Below, piece after piece: positions 24,803 to 36,944 of a stretch of 64,000 nucleotides of DNA. The notes under the pieces are model-generated. The model made no database searches. It saw only the letters and a program-made list of their open reading frames with translations, and was not told where the DNA came from. The position numbers and the translations under genes are program-made. The stretch lies in the NCBI RefSeq assembly GCF_000182565.1, contig NW_015971547.1, positions 618,258-682,257 on the forward strand, given 5' to 3'. Origin of the DNA: Spizellomyces punctatus DAOM BR117. Its lineage: Eukaryota > Chytridiomycota > Chytridiomycetes > Spizellomycetales > Spizellomycetaceae. Position 1 is the first letter of the stretch. Each line of letters begins with the position of its first letter.

Positions 24803-27800
24803 TTAGATATCCGGTGGGGCAGCACCGCCTCCATGACTTGCTTTTGGCGACATTGGCAACTTCCTATCTGTTTCTGACCCTCTCCGTGACCCTCCCTCTC
24901 CGTACACTGGGCTGAAAGCCCCATATCGGTTTTCACTAAGGTTCGGCGATATATATCCACTGCCATATGCATATCTTGGGTTCATCCCTTGCGGGGTTGG
25001 TTGTCTATGTCCGATTGGTGGCTCTGGAGCTTTCAAGCTGGTTTGACTAGTGGACGATGTCCCAAGTCCAGCATTTACTGGGTGGTTAGTGTTCTCGTGT
25101 TGAGGACCGCTGCTCCCATCGTGGAAGTTTGCATAAGATGAATGTCCCATTGGTGCCGGCGAGGCAGGCTGGCCGGACAAATAGACAGGTCAATTACCGG
25201 TAGACTCACGGGTATAGGGTGAGAGCTGCATACTCACCTTGAGAATTTTAGGTTCGGCATTGCTACTTGTTCCAAACGTAGCTGTTGGGATGAAGTTCAT
25301 GGCCGGCGCAGGGCTGCTGGTACCACTTTTATTGCCATCTGGGTTGAAAACGTCTACATACCGATTCCGTGCACCTCTCCGTCCAGCACCAGATCGCTTG
25401 CCTGCCAGTGCAGCGCCAAACGCCGGATTGTCTAGAGCGGGTGACGGAGCCGGTGACGGCTGAGCGGAGCCAGGTGCACTGGGCGGGCGGGAAACATCCG
25501 CATTTACAGGTGCTCCAGAGGCAGGTGGGAGTCCTTACCATGCGGACAACGGAATGAAATTGGTACTGGGTAACATCCCGACACGACAGCAGAGGGCAAT
25601 ATGACTTACCAGGAGTTCCCAACCTCGAGACCGGAGCCGACATCGACTTTGCCATTGGCGGCGGCGGTAGTTCTGTACTCTGTTCTTCCTTCGCATCCGC
25701 ATTTTTATTCACCCACTTTTTCTTCTTCTCATCATAGTAGAAGGCATTTTTCTCCCCAAGGTTAGCCTTTTTCGGGCCAGACCCTTCTTTTGTTTGTGCA
25801 TCATCACTTCCTCGACGCCGCCCCGAGAATAACGATCCGAAAGCCGAGAACAGTCCTCTTGACTTGCTTGCATCGGATTTAGCAGCCTCGCTTTCTGATT
25901 TACTTTGCTCTGCTGGTTGTTCAGTTGACGTAGGTTCGGTAGCGGTTGTCTGAGTTGAAGCTTTTTCCTTGTCCCGTCGCACAGCTGAATTACCTAGTCC
26001 CAACGGATCTTCTTCTTCTATGACACCAGCGGGAGCTGGTTGCGATTGCGACTCAGGTACTGCCGCTTGTGCCTGTTGAGTGACTTGCTGCGGCTCGGCA
26101 TACGAACCGCCGTAGTATGAATTCCATTGGACCGGCTGTGTTTGCTGCGTTGATGAGCTTTCCTTCTGGTCCGAGACGGCCAATTCATCAGTTCCAAAGC
26201 CCTGCTCGTATGAAGGGTAACCGAATTGGGCCGAATTCTCGGGTAGTTGACTATACTCCCCTTGGATTCCCCCCTGTGCATTTTGCTCCCCGTATGAATA
26301 TTGCGCATAGCCCGTCTGTGATTGATCGTAGTGCTGCGGTGCGTATTCAGGTTGGTAATACCCCTGCTGGTCATACTGTTGCTGCAGACTTTGGTCTGCT
26401 TCTCCAGCTTCATTAAGAGGTTTTCCATCGTGCTGTCCTGCAAGCGTTTGATCCGATCCAGTTTGTTGCGGTGCATTGTGTGCAATATCGGCATACGCTT
26501 GCTGATGGGGTTCGCCGGCGTAGCTCTGGTCATTGTATCCATACTGCTGATACCCATACGATTCTTGGCCTTGTCCTTGCCACGCGAGAGCCTGGTCTCC
26601 ATGTCCTTGCCAATCGTTTGTATCATGACCGTACCCTGTCGCGTAGCCATATCCGTTTTGAGTGACGGAAACCGGCTCGGTACCATTAGCCGCCTCCTGG
26701 CTTGTTACAGCTGTCGCCCCGTCATAGTTGTTCGTAGCGGAATATGGTTGATGATAAAACATCGGTACTGTTGCAACTGACATCGCGCCCTGATCTACGG
26801 CAGCATATCCCGCTCCTGCTAGTTGAGAATACCCTGCTTCCCCGGGCTCTGCGCTGATTACGGGTGTGGAGGATGGTCTTGGGTCCACTGGCAGAGTCAT
26901 GGGTGAAGCGCTTCCATACAGAGGGGCTGACAACGGCCCAGGTGTGGTTCTGCCAACGTGCCCAGCAGACGATAATGGTGTAGCGGCTGCTGCAACGGAG
27001 GTAGCAGTGTCCGCTTCCCCAAGCGCGTTGTTCATAAACCTGTCCAAGCCACGAGCTCCAATACTACTAAGCTTACTCAACCAGCTACTGCCTTCCTTCT
27101 CGGAAGTCACATTTCCAGACTGAGCGGCGGCCAGCCGGCCACTCAGTAGGCCCAGAACCTCTCCAAAAGTACGATGGAAATAGGGACTACCCCGTGCGTA
27201 TGTTTTGACCACATGCTCGACGCTCTCGCAGTACTTTGCCGCTTGTTCATTCAGACCAAGATCAGCCAGTAGAGAGGCGTACCATATTTTGAAGGCCTGC
27301 AAATGAGGAAGGCTGTTGGCTACACCGAGATTATTCCATAAGCTTTGGGAAAATTCAAAGATCTCGGTTTTCTGCAAGGCGTCCAAGGAACGGAAGAAAG
27401 TTCCCGGGTATGTACGGTGATCTGCACCTAGCAACACTACGCGGGCCTGTGGCGAATCAATCCCTCCAACAGTGTTCGGCAGCGATGCCAAAAGATAACT
27501 AGGATTCAAACCATGACATCATCCATCCGAGTGTAGTTCAGATTAAGGTTGAAAGCAAACTTACCAGCATTGTGCGGCATTCTTCTTCCCATAGGAGTGC
27601 AGCCGGTCACCCAACATTGCAACCGCGCTCAAATCGTTGGGAGTCCGATTTGACAAGATAAGGCAGAGGATTTCTCCCCACTTGGAAAGATACTGTAAAG
27701 ATGGAGTTACTTGGCCTTCGGCAATTTCAGGAAGAAACTCCCCAACTGCATAAAAGGTAGTTCGGTCAATGACAAAATTCGCAAAGTGATGCGCAAAACA

Positions 27801-30800
27801 TAACCTTACTAGCGGTTGGGCCCATGCCTCCAAAGAGAGCAAACAAAACTCGGAGTCCAGGTCTATCCACATGCTCTACTGCACCGCCCGTTCTTCCTTC
27901 ATTGGTACTCAAGCCACCCGCGGTAAACTCGGAACGAGCAAACTGCATGATAACGTCGCAATAAGTCTCCTTGCTGATATTGGTAGCAACTACTAATGCG
28001 TGTGGCCAGAGATTCGCTCCAACTGCCAGGTTGCATGCTCCCTCTCGATCTCCTTGCACAAGAGCTGCCTGTATTCTGTCCATGACAGAGCCTTCGAAAA
28101 GGGTTGGAACAGCAAGCACCTCCCGGATTTGTTGGGTGATAGAATCTATCTTCGCCGCCCTAATCATATCAAAACCATGAGTCACAGCAAATATGCGTTC
28201 CAAATCACTTTTGTAAACTTACGGCGCAGATAGAAGGGTCCCATCGTTGTCAACAAGCATCTTGATCAATTTGACCAAGGCCACGCCATCTTCAAGCTCA
28301 TCCAAGGCCTTATCCTCGTCCACGGACGCTCCCATTCCATCCCGTAACTTTGCCTGCAAGTCAGTCGCGGCTCTGTCGCGATCAGTCTCAGCGGCTTTTA
28401 TCATGTCCTCGGCAAACTTCAGCACATCCTTCTTCTTGTGTTTGATTTTTGACCCCACCAATGGGCCAGGCACCTTTAAAATTTCCTGTATCCACGCATT
28501 GTCGACAACCTTGTGCACGGGGATCACACACATCGGCCCAGGATACGATTTTTCCATCATCGATGGTCGACCCTGTGAATCAGTTATGTAGCGATTCTGC
28601 CGCTTGGGTCCAGTGATGAAAAGTTTTCCACCAGAACCGAAAACAGCGACGCAGTGCCCACGATGACGACCAAGAGGATCCTGAAATTCGGGTGCCTGCG
28701 GCTCTGAAGGTAACTTTACTCCGTAAGTTGAACCCTGGGCATTCGGGTACTGGTGCGGAACCGGGGATGCACGCCCGTGCGAATCGGTACCTGGATAAGC
28801 TGAAGCATAGCCCGATAACCCTGTTTGACCGTACATTGGCGTCTTCGTCCGCCGTGGTGCGCTGCTACGATAGATATTTGTACCCGTCGTAGTAGACGTC
28901 ACCGCAGATAGACTGGGAGGAACGGAAGGGGGACGTCCAATGTCTCCGACAGACTCGACTCCTGGAGTAGTCGTGCGAACCGGGACACCCGGTGTGGTGG
29001 TGCGAAATGGGGCCTCGTGGCCCCCGTATTGTCGAAACACCCCCGGATCACGCGGTGGATTGCTCGAGAAAGAGGCGAGCCCAGCTATGGAAGTTCCGCA
29101 TTTGCTGCAAAAATTTGACTCGGTGTCGTTCCTCTTGCTGCATTTCGGACATGCAATGTATTCCAGTCGATTTGACACGCTGCTATTAACACTTACATTG
29201 CTCCGTTGATCGAAATCTGGAGACATGATTTGCGCGCTATTTAAAGACTGCGTTGACTGTGAAGGCTTCATACTCAGATCCCCGTTTGCTTGGGATGTCC
29301 CATTCTGCCCTTCCATGTAATGTCCATATGCCGGTAAATCGTTGGGTTCCATAACCCGTGTTGAACCAAAGGCACTGTAGTTTCCGTAGTATCCCTCCTG
29401 AAGACTTCCCTCTTCATGCGAAGATGTTCCGGACACGCCATAGGTATGGGAGGCTTGTGTTGGGTCAGGTATGTCGGTTCCAAAGTCACTGTAGTTTCCG
29501 TGGTATACCCCCTGAAGACTTCCCTCCTCATGCGACGATGTTCCGGACACGCCATAGGTATGGGAGGCTTGTGTTGGGTCAGGTATGTCGGTTCCAAAGG
29601 CACTGTAGTTTCCGTGGTATACCCCCTGAAGACTTCCCTCCTCATGCGACGATGTTCCGGACACGCCATAGGGTTGAGAGGCTTGTGTTGGACCAGGGAT
29701 GTCGGTTCCAAAGGCATTGTAGTTTCCGTGGTATCCCCCCTGAAGACTTCCCTCCTCATGCGAAGATGTTCCGGACGCGCCATAGGTATGGGAGGCTTGT
29801 GTTGGGTCAGGTATGTCGGTTCCAAAGGCACTGTAGTTTCCGTGGTATCCCTCCTGAAGCCTTCCCTCCTCATGCGAAGATATTCCGGACACGCCATAGA
29901 CATGGGAGGCTTGTGTTGGGCCAGGTGTCTCGCTTCCAAACCCTTGAGCAAATGTAGAGACGTCGGACAGCAAATCCATGGAATCACGATGAGCTCCGCT
30001 AGATACATAAAAACTGTCACTAGCTGATGCCAGGGGGGTCTGAGCGGCCACAGCAGGGTCTTCCGAATAATATCCGAGCACGCTCGGGTGTGAAGCGTCC
30101 GTGGACACACCCGGCAAGTCGTTGCCGGCTGGCGATGGGATCGGGAACGTGGAGTCACACAGTGAAGTCGTGGATGTGGGTATGATCGAAGTCTGACCAA
30201 CGCACGCCTCATTCCCACCATTCGCTCCAAGAACCAGATCGTCCAGATCGTCCAAGCCTACATCAGGCTTCCCAGCATCCTGACCCTTTGGTGGATTTCC
30301 CATGGAAGATGCACTATAATCGAACAAGCCATATTTCCGTGCGTTCGTGTCCACGTCCTCAAAGTCGGCGTGATGAGAAGGTGATGCTTGCTCTATGGTG
30401 GTAGGAGCATATATGTTTTTCGATTCAATATTCTCCGAGCTGGTCACCGGCTCGGAACCTGTCCCTGGCGTAAAGATTGTAGCAGATTGTGAGATTCTGC
30501 CTGTTGAAACCAAGACATCTTCCACCATAGTCATCATAGATGCTTCATCCTCTTGGGCAAACGGATTCAACATCTTGGCGGAGAAAAATGCTGGTGTTTC
30601 CATGAAGGCACCTTCCGCGTTTTCAGTAACAGAAGGAATAATAGCCGGAGTCTCCACGGACACCTGATCCTTGAAGCTCTGACAAGAGTCCTCATGTCTG
30701 GCCGCCAAATGATTCTTTTCGTTAAGCAAAGGCTTACCCTGGACGCTAGCTGAATCAGTTGAATCAACACTTGAGGTGGAAACGATGGTAGATGGCTGGG

Positions 30801-31893
30801 TATGCCCGGGATGTGCAGGTGCGGGATGTGCTATCTTCGGCTCTTGATACTTCACTGTAGATGCAGGCGTGGCGACCCAAGTGTCGATAGAATGTACTGG
30901 TGTAGAGGATTGTGCGGAAGGAACGGCATTCAGCTGACCCGAAAAGTCATACTGAAGACCCGTGTTGGGATCCGTCCATGAATACTGGGAAAAGTCTGTT
31001 CCATTCTGCTGATTGGCAGATGTATCGCTCCCGCTATAGCCTGCATCGGCTGCAGCTGGCTGGCTGATTGAAGGTCCGCTAGGTGCTTTGTGCTTTGATT
31101 GCATTTGGTTGGTAACTGCAGTCGGAGGAGCTGAGGTAGGTGGCTGCGTCCAAGTTGTGGAGGCGCTAGAGACAACCGGCTTTATCGTCTTCGACAGGTC
31201 AGTCCCCTGGACCTTCACGGAGTTCGTCTTCTGCGTACTGGAAGCCAAGCGTTGGTCACTATTGATAGACTCCGATGCTGTCGCAGCTTTTGGCTTTCGG
31301 GCCAAGCTAATATCAAAAGCATCCAGCATTTTATTGCTACGACTTGAGCCCGGGCTTGTCACAGGTTCAGAACTGTTAAGGCCAAAGTCGTCAAAAAAGG
31401 AAGACCCGTTCACTGTCTCAACTTTGGGTGCGGACGACATTCGAGCTTGCGGAGGGATATATGTGGAAGAGGCAGTGATGGGAGCATGAGTACTTGATTT
31501 ACGGACTGAGACCGACGAATTCGTCACTTGGAAAGGATCGGCACCACTTCCAAAGGCGTCTACAAAGGTTCTGTTACTCTATGTTCTACATATGCCGACA
31601 GTGCATGTCGGGTCCTTGAAACTATCGACACCATACGTACCAGCAGCGCTGCCAGAAAAGAGACTTGAAGCGTCACCTGCCAATTCGGGTTGAATTGTAA
31701 CTGGGGGTTTAGTTGGTTGTGTACTGCTACGGGCCGAGAAGGATGTGCTAGGGTGAACAGACGTCGCAGAGGAAGAGGCTGGGATAGTCGAGCTGAATAA
31801 GTCGTTGGCTCCTCCAGCAGCTGCGGCACCTCCAAAGAATGGAATGGGTCCTTCTGAAACCGGATGCCCTCTCTGATGCTGGTGTCGGTGCAT
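24803..31893 (-). CDS. SEC16: Sec16, COPII coat scaffold at ER exit sites
   Basis: Seven exons (31893..31637, 31570..28223, 28159..27810, 27745..27565, 27498..25610, 25533..25238, 25168..24803) keep frame and give 2,228 residues. The first half is disordered, with the tandem repeat listed separately and a CPKC-x11-CSKC zinc ribbon near 29080-29160. The Sec16 central conserved domain starts near 28690 (GRHRGHCVAVFGSGGKL) and runs through helical repeats to about 27150; it binds Sec13. Then comes a Gln/Tyr/Gly-rich region. The C-terminus contains RRGARNRYVDVFNP, the conserved Sec23-binding part. Sec16 organises Sec23/24 and Sec13/31 at transitional ER (family knowledge). The start is divergent from a lipase-like gene. 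It is convergent with SES1. Confidence 0.94.
29358..29945 (-). repeat. 114 bp tandem repeat inside SEC16 (38-residue unit)
   Basis: Five nearly identical units plus partial ends. The marker atgtcggtt recurs at 29471, 29585, 29699 and 29813, exactly 114 bp apart. Each unit encodes a YHGNYSAFGTDIPDPTQASH core followed by a YGVSGTSSHEEGSLQ core. Copies differ by few substitutions, and the frame is preserved. Because of the repeat the opposite strand also shows long open frames, which I regard as shadows. Confidence 0.95.
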
Positions 31894-32240
31894 GGTTGCC
31901 GACCGATGAACCGAGAAAGCAAACCCTCAACTAGGGCAGCTGTTAAGAACAAGCACAAATGAAGTCGACCAAACGAGCCAATGCCAGTTGGGAAATCCCC
32001 CGTTCGTCCTTTTGATGATTGCTCCGTCGCGCGCTTTGTCTTGCAAAAACGACGTGGCCATGAGCAAAGTGCTGCTCGCATGTGGGGTGTGGCACGGTCA
32101 CGTGTAGTAGATGACTGTGCCACGTCATCTGCCGGGAATGGACAACGTAAACACAAGAGCACCTTTCTTCCGCCATCTTTCCCCCATCCTGACCCCCAAT
32201 CATCTCTGACCTGACCTACATCTCTTCTTTCCAATCAGCT
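31894..32240. promoter_or_regulatory. divergent promoter region between SEC16 and the lipase-like gene
   Basis: This 347 bp separates two divergent start codons. It contains a pyrimidine-rich stretch (about 32163-32235) just before the plus-strand ATG and no convincing ORF. No specific operator is recognised. Confidence 0.5.
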
Positions 32241-33426
32241 ATGGCGAATATAACGGAGGAATGGGTCAAAGCTTCCGACGGGGTTGAGATCTACCATAGA
32301 GTGTGGGAGGTACGAGGGTCTTTACCTGGTTGCTTGTGATCTCGTCGATAAATTGACTCTTTGACTTGCGAACCCAAATAGCCTACTCGACCGAAGCCAC
32401 TTGCAACCGTGGTATTCGTTCACGGTACGCAGCTTGTTAGTATGTCGCGACACTTGCTGATTTTTAATGACCTTTTTTGGATGAGCAGGTGTTGGTGAAC
32501 ATATTTGCCGATACGACCACGTCTTCAAACCCTTTGCTGAAGCCGGTATCAAGGTCCGCTCGTTCGACCAGAGAGGCTTTGGGAAAACTGGAAGAAAGTC
32601 TGGAATCCTCGGACATAACGAAGGTTATGACAGGGTTTTGAAAGACGTGGATGAGGTTGCGGCAAAGGTCCGTGTCGCCGGCGTACCCCACTTCGTATTT
32701 GGTCATTCCATGGGTGGTGGGATTGCTCTTCGCTACGCTATAGATCATCAGAATGACGACATTAGTGGCCTCATTGCTTCTGGTAGTGAACATTCTCTGA
32801 ATCGCCAACGACATTGACTGTGCGCTAACGGTGTTTGTTCAAAGCCCCGCTAGTGGGGCTTGGTGCAAAGACTGCAGTATCGACACCCGAATACTATGCG
32901 ATTCGTGCCATGTCATACTTTTTTGGCACGGTGACAATTTCAAATCCTGTCGATCCTGCCAATCTTACTCGTGATCCGACCGTGAACAAGGCATATGTTG
33001 AAGATCCTTTGGTCCACCCTTATACAAGCCTTTCCACCGGTGAGTCCTATTCTATTCATAATGCACGCAAGGAGTAATATCTTACATAGATGAGAACCGG
33101 CAGCCCGAGACATAGTCTTAAATGGAGAAGCCTTGGCGGGCAGTTTGGCCGCACAGCTGACCCTTCCATTGCTCATTACATTTGGCACTGGCGATCACAT
33201 CTGCTCATATGACGCTGCAAAGGCTTTTTGCGATGCCGCCGCAAGCAAAGATAAGACATTCAAGTCATACACTGATTTGTGTCACGAGCGTGAGTTAAGA
33301 TCCAATGTGGTGCATCCCAGCTCCATTTGACTTTTAAGTTATTGTGTAGTGCACAACGAACCGGAGAAGGATGAAATTATCAAGTTTTACATCGACTGGA
33401 TTTTGGAGAGAGCCAAGAAGGCGTAA
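32241..33426 (+). CDS. alpha/beta-hydrolase, monoacylglycerol lipase type
   Basis: Six exons (32241..32309, 32382..32424, 32489..32782, 32845..33039, 33104..33289, 33350..33426) keep frame and give 287 residues. An oxyanion-hole segment FVHGVGEHICRYDH is followed by SFDQRGFGKTG. The nucleophile elbow GHSMGGG carries the catalytic Ser; Asp is in FGTGDHICS and His in ELHNEPEKD, so the triad is complete. These features match the serine-aminopeptidase-like subfamily that includes Yju3 and mammalian MGLL, which cleave monoacylglycerols to glycerol and fatty acid. There is no signal peptide, so it is probably cytosolic or lipid-droplet associated (inference). The acceptor at 33103 was chosen because the nearer AG at 33090 leads to an early stop. 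Confidence 0.88.
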
Positions 33427-33536
33427 TGTCGTAGTCTTAGAAACTATCACTAATCATTTTGTTGCCTATACCAACTGCTTTAATATATGGATAATAACAG
33501 TGCTGACACATTGGCCCAAAATCCCGAAAATACTTA

Positions 33537-34535
33537 TTAAAAGAAAATCACCCCGATCAAAAATGCTATGACCGCAATCGCTGCCAACATCTGGATTGAC
33601 AATCCCTGCTGCACGTGAATCAGAGCGGGCGATGCGTTCTCTTTTGACCCTCCACCTGAATGCACCTCCGCTGACGCTCCTTCTTTTCGCCGCCGCAGAA
33701 GGTTCAATCGCTCAACTTCGGCCTTGTACCCTTCACAGGCTGCCTGCAAAGCTTTGACCTTCTCCCGCGCATCAGTAAGCTCCTTGTCTACCAGGTCCAC
33801 AGTCTTGGCGTCATCTGCACGACTCAGATTGCCGGAACGCACAGCTGGGGGCGGTGTAGGGCGAACTTGGTCGCTACGTCCAATGCTCACAGGCTGTACA
33901 GAAGGGCTGGGCTCAGCTGCAGACGGAGGTGGTGATGGCAGCTGCGGCGGGGACTGGAGGGAGAGAGAAGAGCGTGGCGATGTGGTGTTCGCGTCTGTGA
34001 ATTCTTGTTTGGTGCTCGGTTGTCGGGATACGCTAGTAGAGGTATTCGACATGGAAGACTCCTGCCGTCGATGTCCTTGCTCCTGATCTGCGGGCAGGAA
34101 CACACACCTCAGCTTTCTCTCCACCAGAACATGACTGGCCGCTTCAGGGCTGCTCTTCTTGAGTTGCTCCGCTTGAAGCCATAACTCTTGAAGCCTGTTA
34201 GTAAACTGATCTCCCTCTGCAACCATGAGATCTGCGGGAATCTTTATGCCTTGAACAAGAAATTTGTCTTTGCTCTTTGCATCCGCCGGCGGATCCTCCT
34301 TCATTGCCTGCAAAAGGACTTGCACCTCTACCGAGGCGCCTGGAGGGATACGCCCACTGTTAGGTCTGACACAGTACTGCTTGGGAGCGGTAGTCTTCAC
34401 TTTGAAAGCAACGGGAGACTCGGGGTGGATGTTGGATACTATAAGACTTTGCTTGACCACATGAGTGAATGGGCGTCGGAACTCCAGCTCCCTTTCAGGG
34501 GCCAGTTTGAGAAAATGGCTTTGAGATGAATCCAT
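33537..34535 (-). CDS. SCS2: VAP-type MSP-domain protein of the ER membrane
   Basis: A single exon encodes 332 residues. Residues 1-125 form the MSP domain, with FRRPFTHVVKQSLIVSN and FKVKTTAPKQYCVRPNSGRI, the signature around the FFAT-binding face. A Ser/Pro/Gln-rich linker follows, then a short coiled coil (LTDAREKVKALQAACEGYKAEVERLN), and a C-terminal hydrophobic anchor (MLAAIAVIAFLIGVIFF) typical of tail-anchored VAP/Scs2. These proteins tether the ER to other membranes by binding FFAT motifs in lipid-transfer proteins (family knowledge). The upstream in-frame non-ATG region was left out because the MSP domain begins directly after the ATG at 34535. It is convergent with the lipase-like gene. 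Confidence 0.93.
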   Translation of the reverse strand: MDSSQSHFLKLAPERELEFRRPFTHVVKQSLIVSNIHPESPVAFKVKTTAPKQYCVRPNSGRIPPGASVEVQVLLQAMKEDPPADAKSKDKFLVQGIKIPADLMVAEGDQFTNRLQELWLQAEQLKKSSPEAASHVLVERKLRCVFLPADQEQGHRRQESSMSNTSTSVSRQPSTKQEFTDANTTSPRSSLSLQSPPQLPSPPPSAAEPSPSVQPVSIGRSDQVRPTPPPAVRSGNLSRADDAKTVDLVDKELTDAREKVKALQAACEGYKAEVERLNLLRRRKEGASAEVHSGGGSKENASPALIHVQQGLSIQMLAAIAVIAFLIGVIFF

Positions 34536-34773
34536 GGTTCTGCGTGGCCTACAGCGCGCGGCGTTAGCCAAAGATGAGACATGGGGTGTGCCGTTGGGCA
34601 AATGACCAAGTTCGACGTACCGGCAATCTGAGTAATGATCCGCAACAAAGGTGTCCCCCCAAGTTTGTCAAAATGACTCGCGGTTGGAGTCGGGATTAGG
34701 TCAGCCGACACCCCCTCGGTCCCTTTCCTCCTTCCTACGGCTTTGCACTTTGTTGCGTTGGTACTTTTGCAAA

Positions 34774-36789
34774 ATGGCTAGAGCTGAAGATTACTCTACT
34801 AGGCACCGTCTGGCTCTTGTTGGTCGGTCCGGGTATCTCGTGGACTCCCGTTTGAGCTGACGCTAACTTTCGCGATCTAGCCTTGGGGATATTTTCAGCA
34901 CTGACCACTGCTGGAGTTATCTTTGGGTTCCAAGCTCTTCGTCCGGCGCTCATTGATAGCCATGTGTATGAGGACCTATGCTCTCCCGCCGAGGACAAGC
35001 CGTGCAATGCACAAGTGCTTCGTCTCAACCTTATGTTTGCAAGTAAGTTGGGAAGGCAGGTGCCGCTCTCATGACCCGCGCTAATGAGAAGAAAAAAGTT
35101 GCTTCAACCGGTGCCAACCTTGCTTCACTGCCTATCGGAATGATTCTCGACAAATACGGACCCCGTGCAACGATGCTGTTAGGAAGCGGACTATTTTTGC
35201 TTGGGTCAATATTATTTGGGTGTAGCAACCCAAACTTTGACGGTTACATAATAGGATACTTACTTTTGGGCGTCGGCGGGCCTTTCTGTTTCATCGCGGT
35301 GAGGAATGTCGAATTTAAGCATCAACTTATAAGAAAGACTGAATACAGCCCGTAGAGCCTTCATATTAGCCTTACCTTTCCCTCGCGTCAGTATCCAGAT
35401 GTATCTGCAACTTTGATTAGCGAGCAAGCTCTGATATCTGCTCGTAGATTCCGGAAAGATAATGGCTGCGCTCACAGGTGCTTTTGATGCTTCCAGCATC
35501 ATCTATCTCATCTTTGCGGTCAGTCTTATTTGGATTGCTTATTTGCATAATCATTTTCTTAATTGGGCTTTCACGGTGGCAGGACCTTTACAAGGCCCTT
35601 GGTGGTTCCATACAAAGATATTTTGCAGCCTACAGGTAGAAATACGGCATCGTGCCGCTCTCGCAAAGCAACTAGCTTACATGTGCAACCAGCGTTGTTC
35701 CAATAGTGATTGTCATCGCTACCCTGCTGCTAATGCCAAAATCTTCATTCGGCAAGCATCAAGAAGAAGGTGGCGAAAGTGAGATCGAAACGGACGAAGG
35801 ACAACCTTTATTGGCTCCGACTGTGGCAACCGAAAATGCCACAGAGCTTTTCTGGAAACAATTTAAAAGCCCGGAATTTTGGTCAGTTGAAATAGTCAGA
35901 CTGCTGTAATACTTAGGCTGAATACTTGAAAAAAGCAACTAATTTATGGTCCTGATTAGGGGTATCACCTCCACAATATGTCTCTTTATGCTCAGATTAA
36001 ATTTCTATATTTCGTCCATAAAGGAGCAGTTATTGGATTTGTCAAGAACTCCTGCCGATCTTGACGAGGGTAAGGATACGGCTTGTCTATCTTTGGGCGT
36101 ATTACTCTTGGCTGATACTAGGTCGAACATGGAAGTTGATCGAATAGTATCCTACTTCAATGTGGCACTTCCCCTGGCTGGTTTGGTGTCTATTCCAGCC
36201 GTTGGACACCTCTTGGACAACTTCTCGTTCAAGATCAGCTTTGTGGTTCTATGGATATTCGGATTATCATTTGGGATTCTATCGTAAGAGCACGTCCGGC
36301 TTCTGCAGCCACTTTACCAGGCTAACGCACGTATGGCCCTACGACCGTCAACCAGCCTGGTTCCAAATGTACCTTTGCAGTACCTCTCAGGTGAGCTGCA
36401 CACCATTTCCCGACGTCAGCGGAACTACGCTGCACCTGGATGCTAATCCTTTTATACTAGTCGCCATATTTGTGCTAAAGCGACCTCTACTGTACACGAT
36501 TGGAAACGATTTTTGTGCCAAGACGTTCGCATCTAGTGGCTGTTGCGGATGTTGACTTGTTAGCTAATACCAATCGCTTTATAGGTTCGGTTTTGTTACG
36601 TTCGGACGGCTTTACGGTATCATGAATGTTCTCGCGGGACTCTTTTCGATGCTGCAGTACCTGTTCAATTATGTGGCTCTCGATTTGATGAACGGACATT
36701 TCTGGGCGGTCAATCTGTCCCTAACCGTCGTGACCGGCCTGCTTCTAATTTTCCCGATTTATCTTGGTTTGCGACAGCAGTCAGTCTAA
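34774..36789 (+). CDS. major facilitator transporter, SLC43/Fmp42 type
   Basis: The gene begins MARAEDYSTRHRLALV (34774), whose exon splices near 34822 to ALGIFSALTTAGVIFGFQAL, the first TM helix. An extracellular loop with Cys residues (LCSPAEDKPC) precedes the second TM, and ILDKYGPRATMLLGSGLF is the MFS loop 2-3 signature. A LTFPSHSGKIMAALTGAFDASS helix matches the SLC43 group. A long hydrophilic loop around 35760-35860 separates the two halves. The C-terminus is LLIFPIYLGLRQQSV. About 12 TM helices can be placed over roughly ten exons. The animal SLC43 members export neutral amino acids, and yeast Fmp42 has no firm substrate, so substrate is unknown. Some internal exon borders between 35900 and 36600 are not resolved. 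Confidence 0.82.
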
Positions 36790-36944
36790 CTTTGTTAGTG
36801 GCGTAGATCGATCGAATTCCTATTCTCACTTCTAGTAGACTTAGTGGGAGGGCCGCTTCAGACCTGTAGTTTGGACGTAAGCTAAGAACACAGACGCCGG
36901 ATGCGCCAGAACAGCATTATACTATTTACAAGACATAATCTAAG

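Noticed and set aside
29358-30027. Two long repetitive open frames on the plus strand opposite SEC16
   Set aside because: They mirror the 114 bp repeat of SEC16, whose unit length is a multiple of three, so all frames stay open together.
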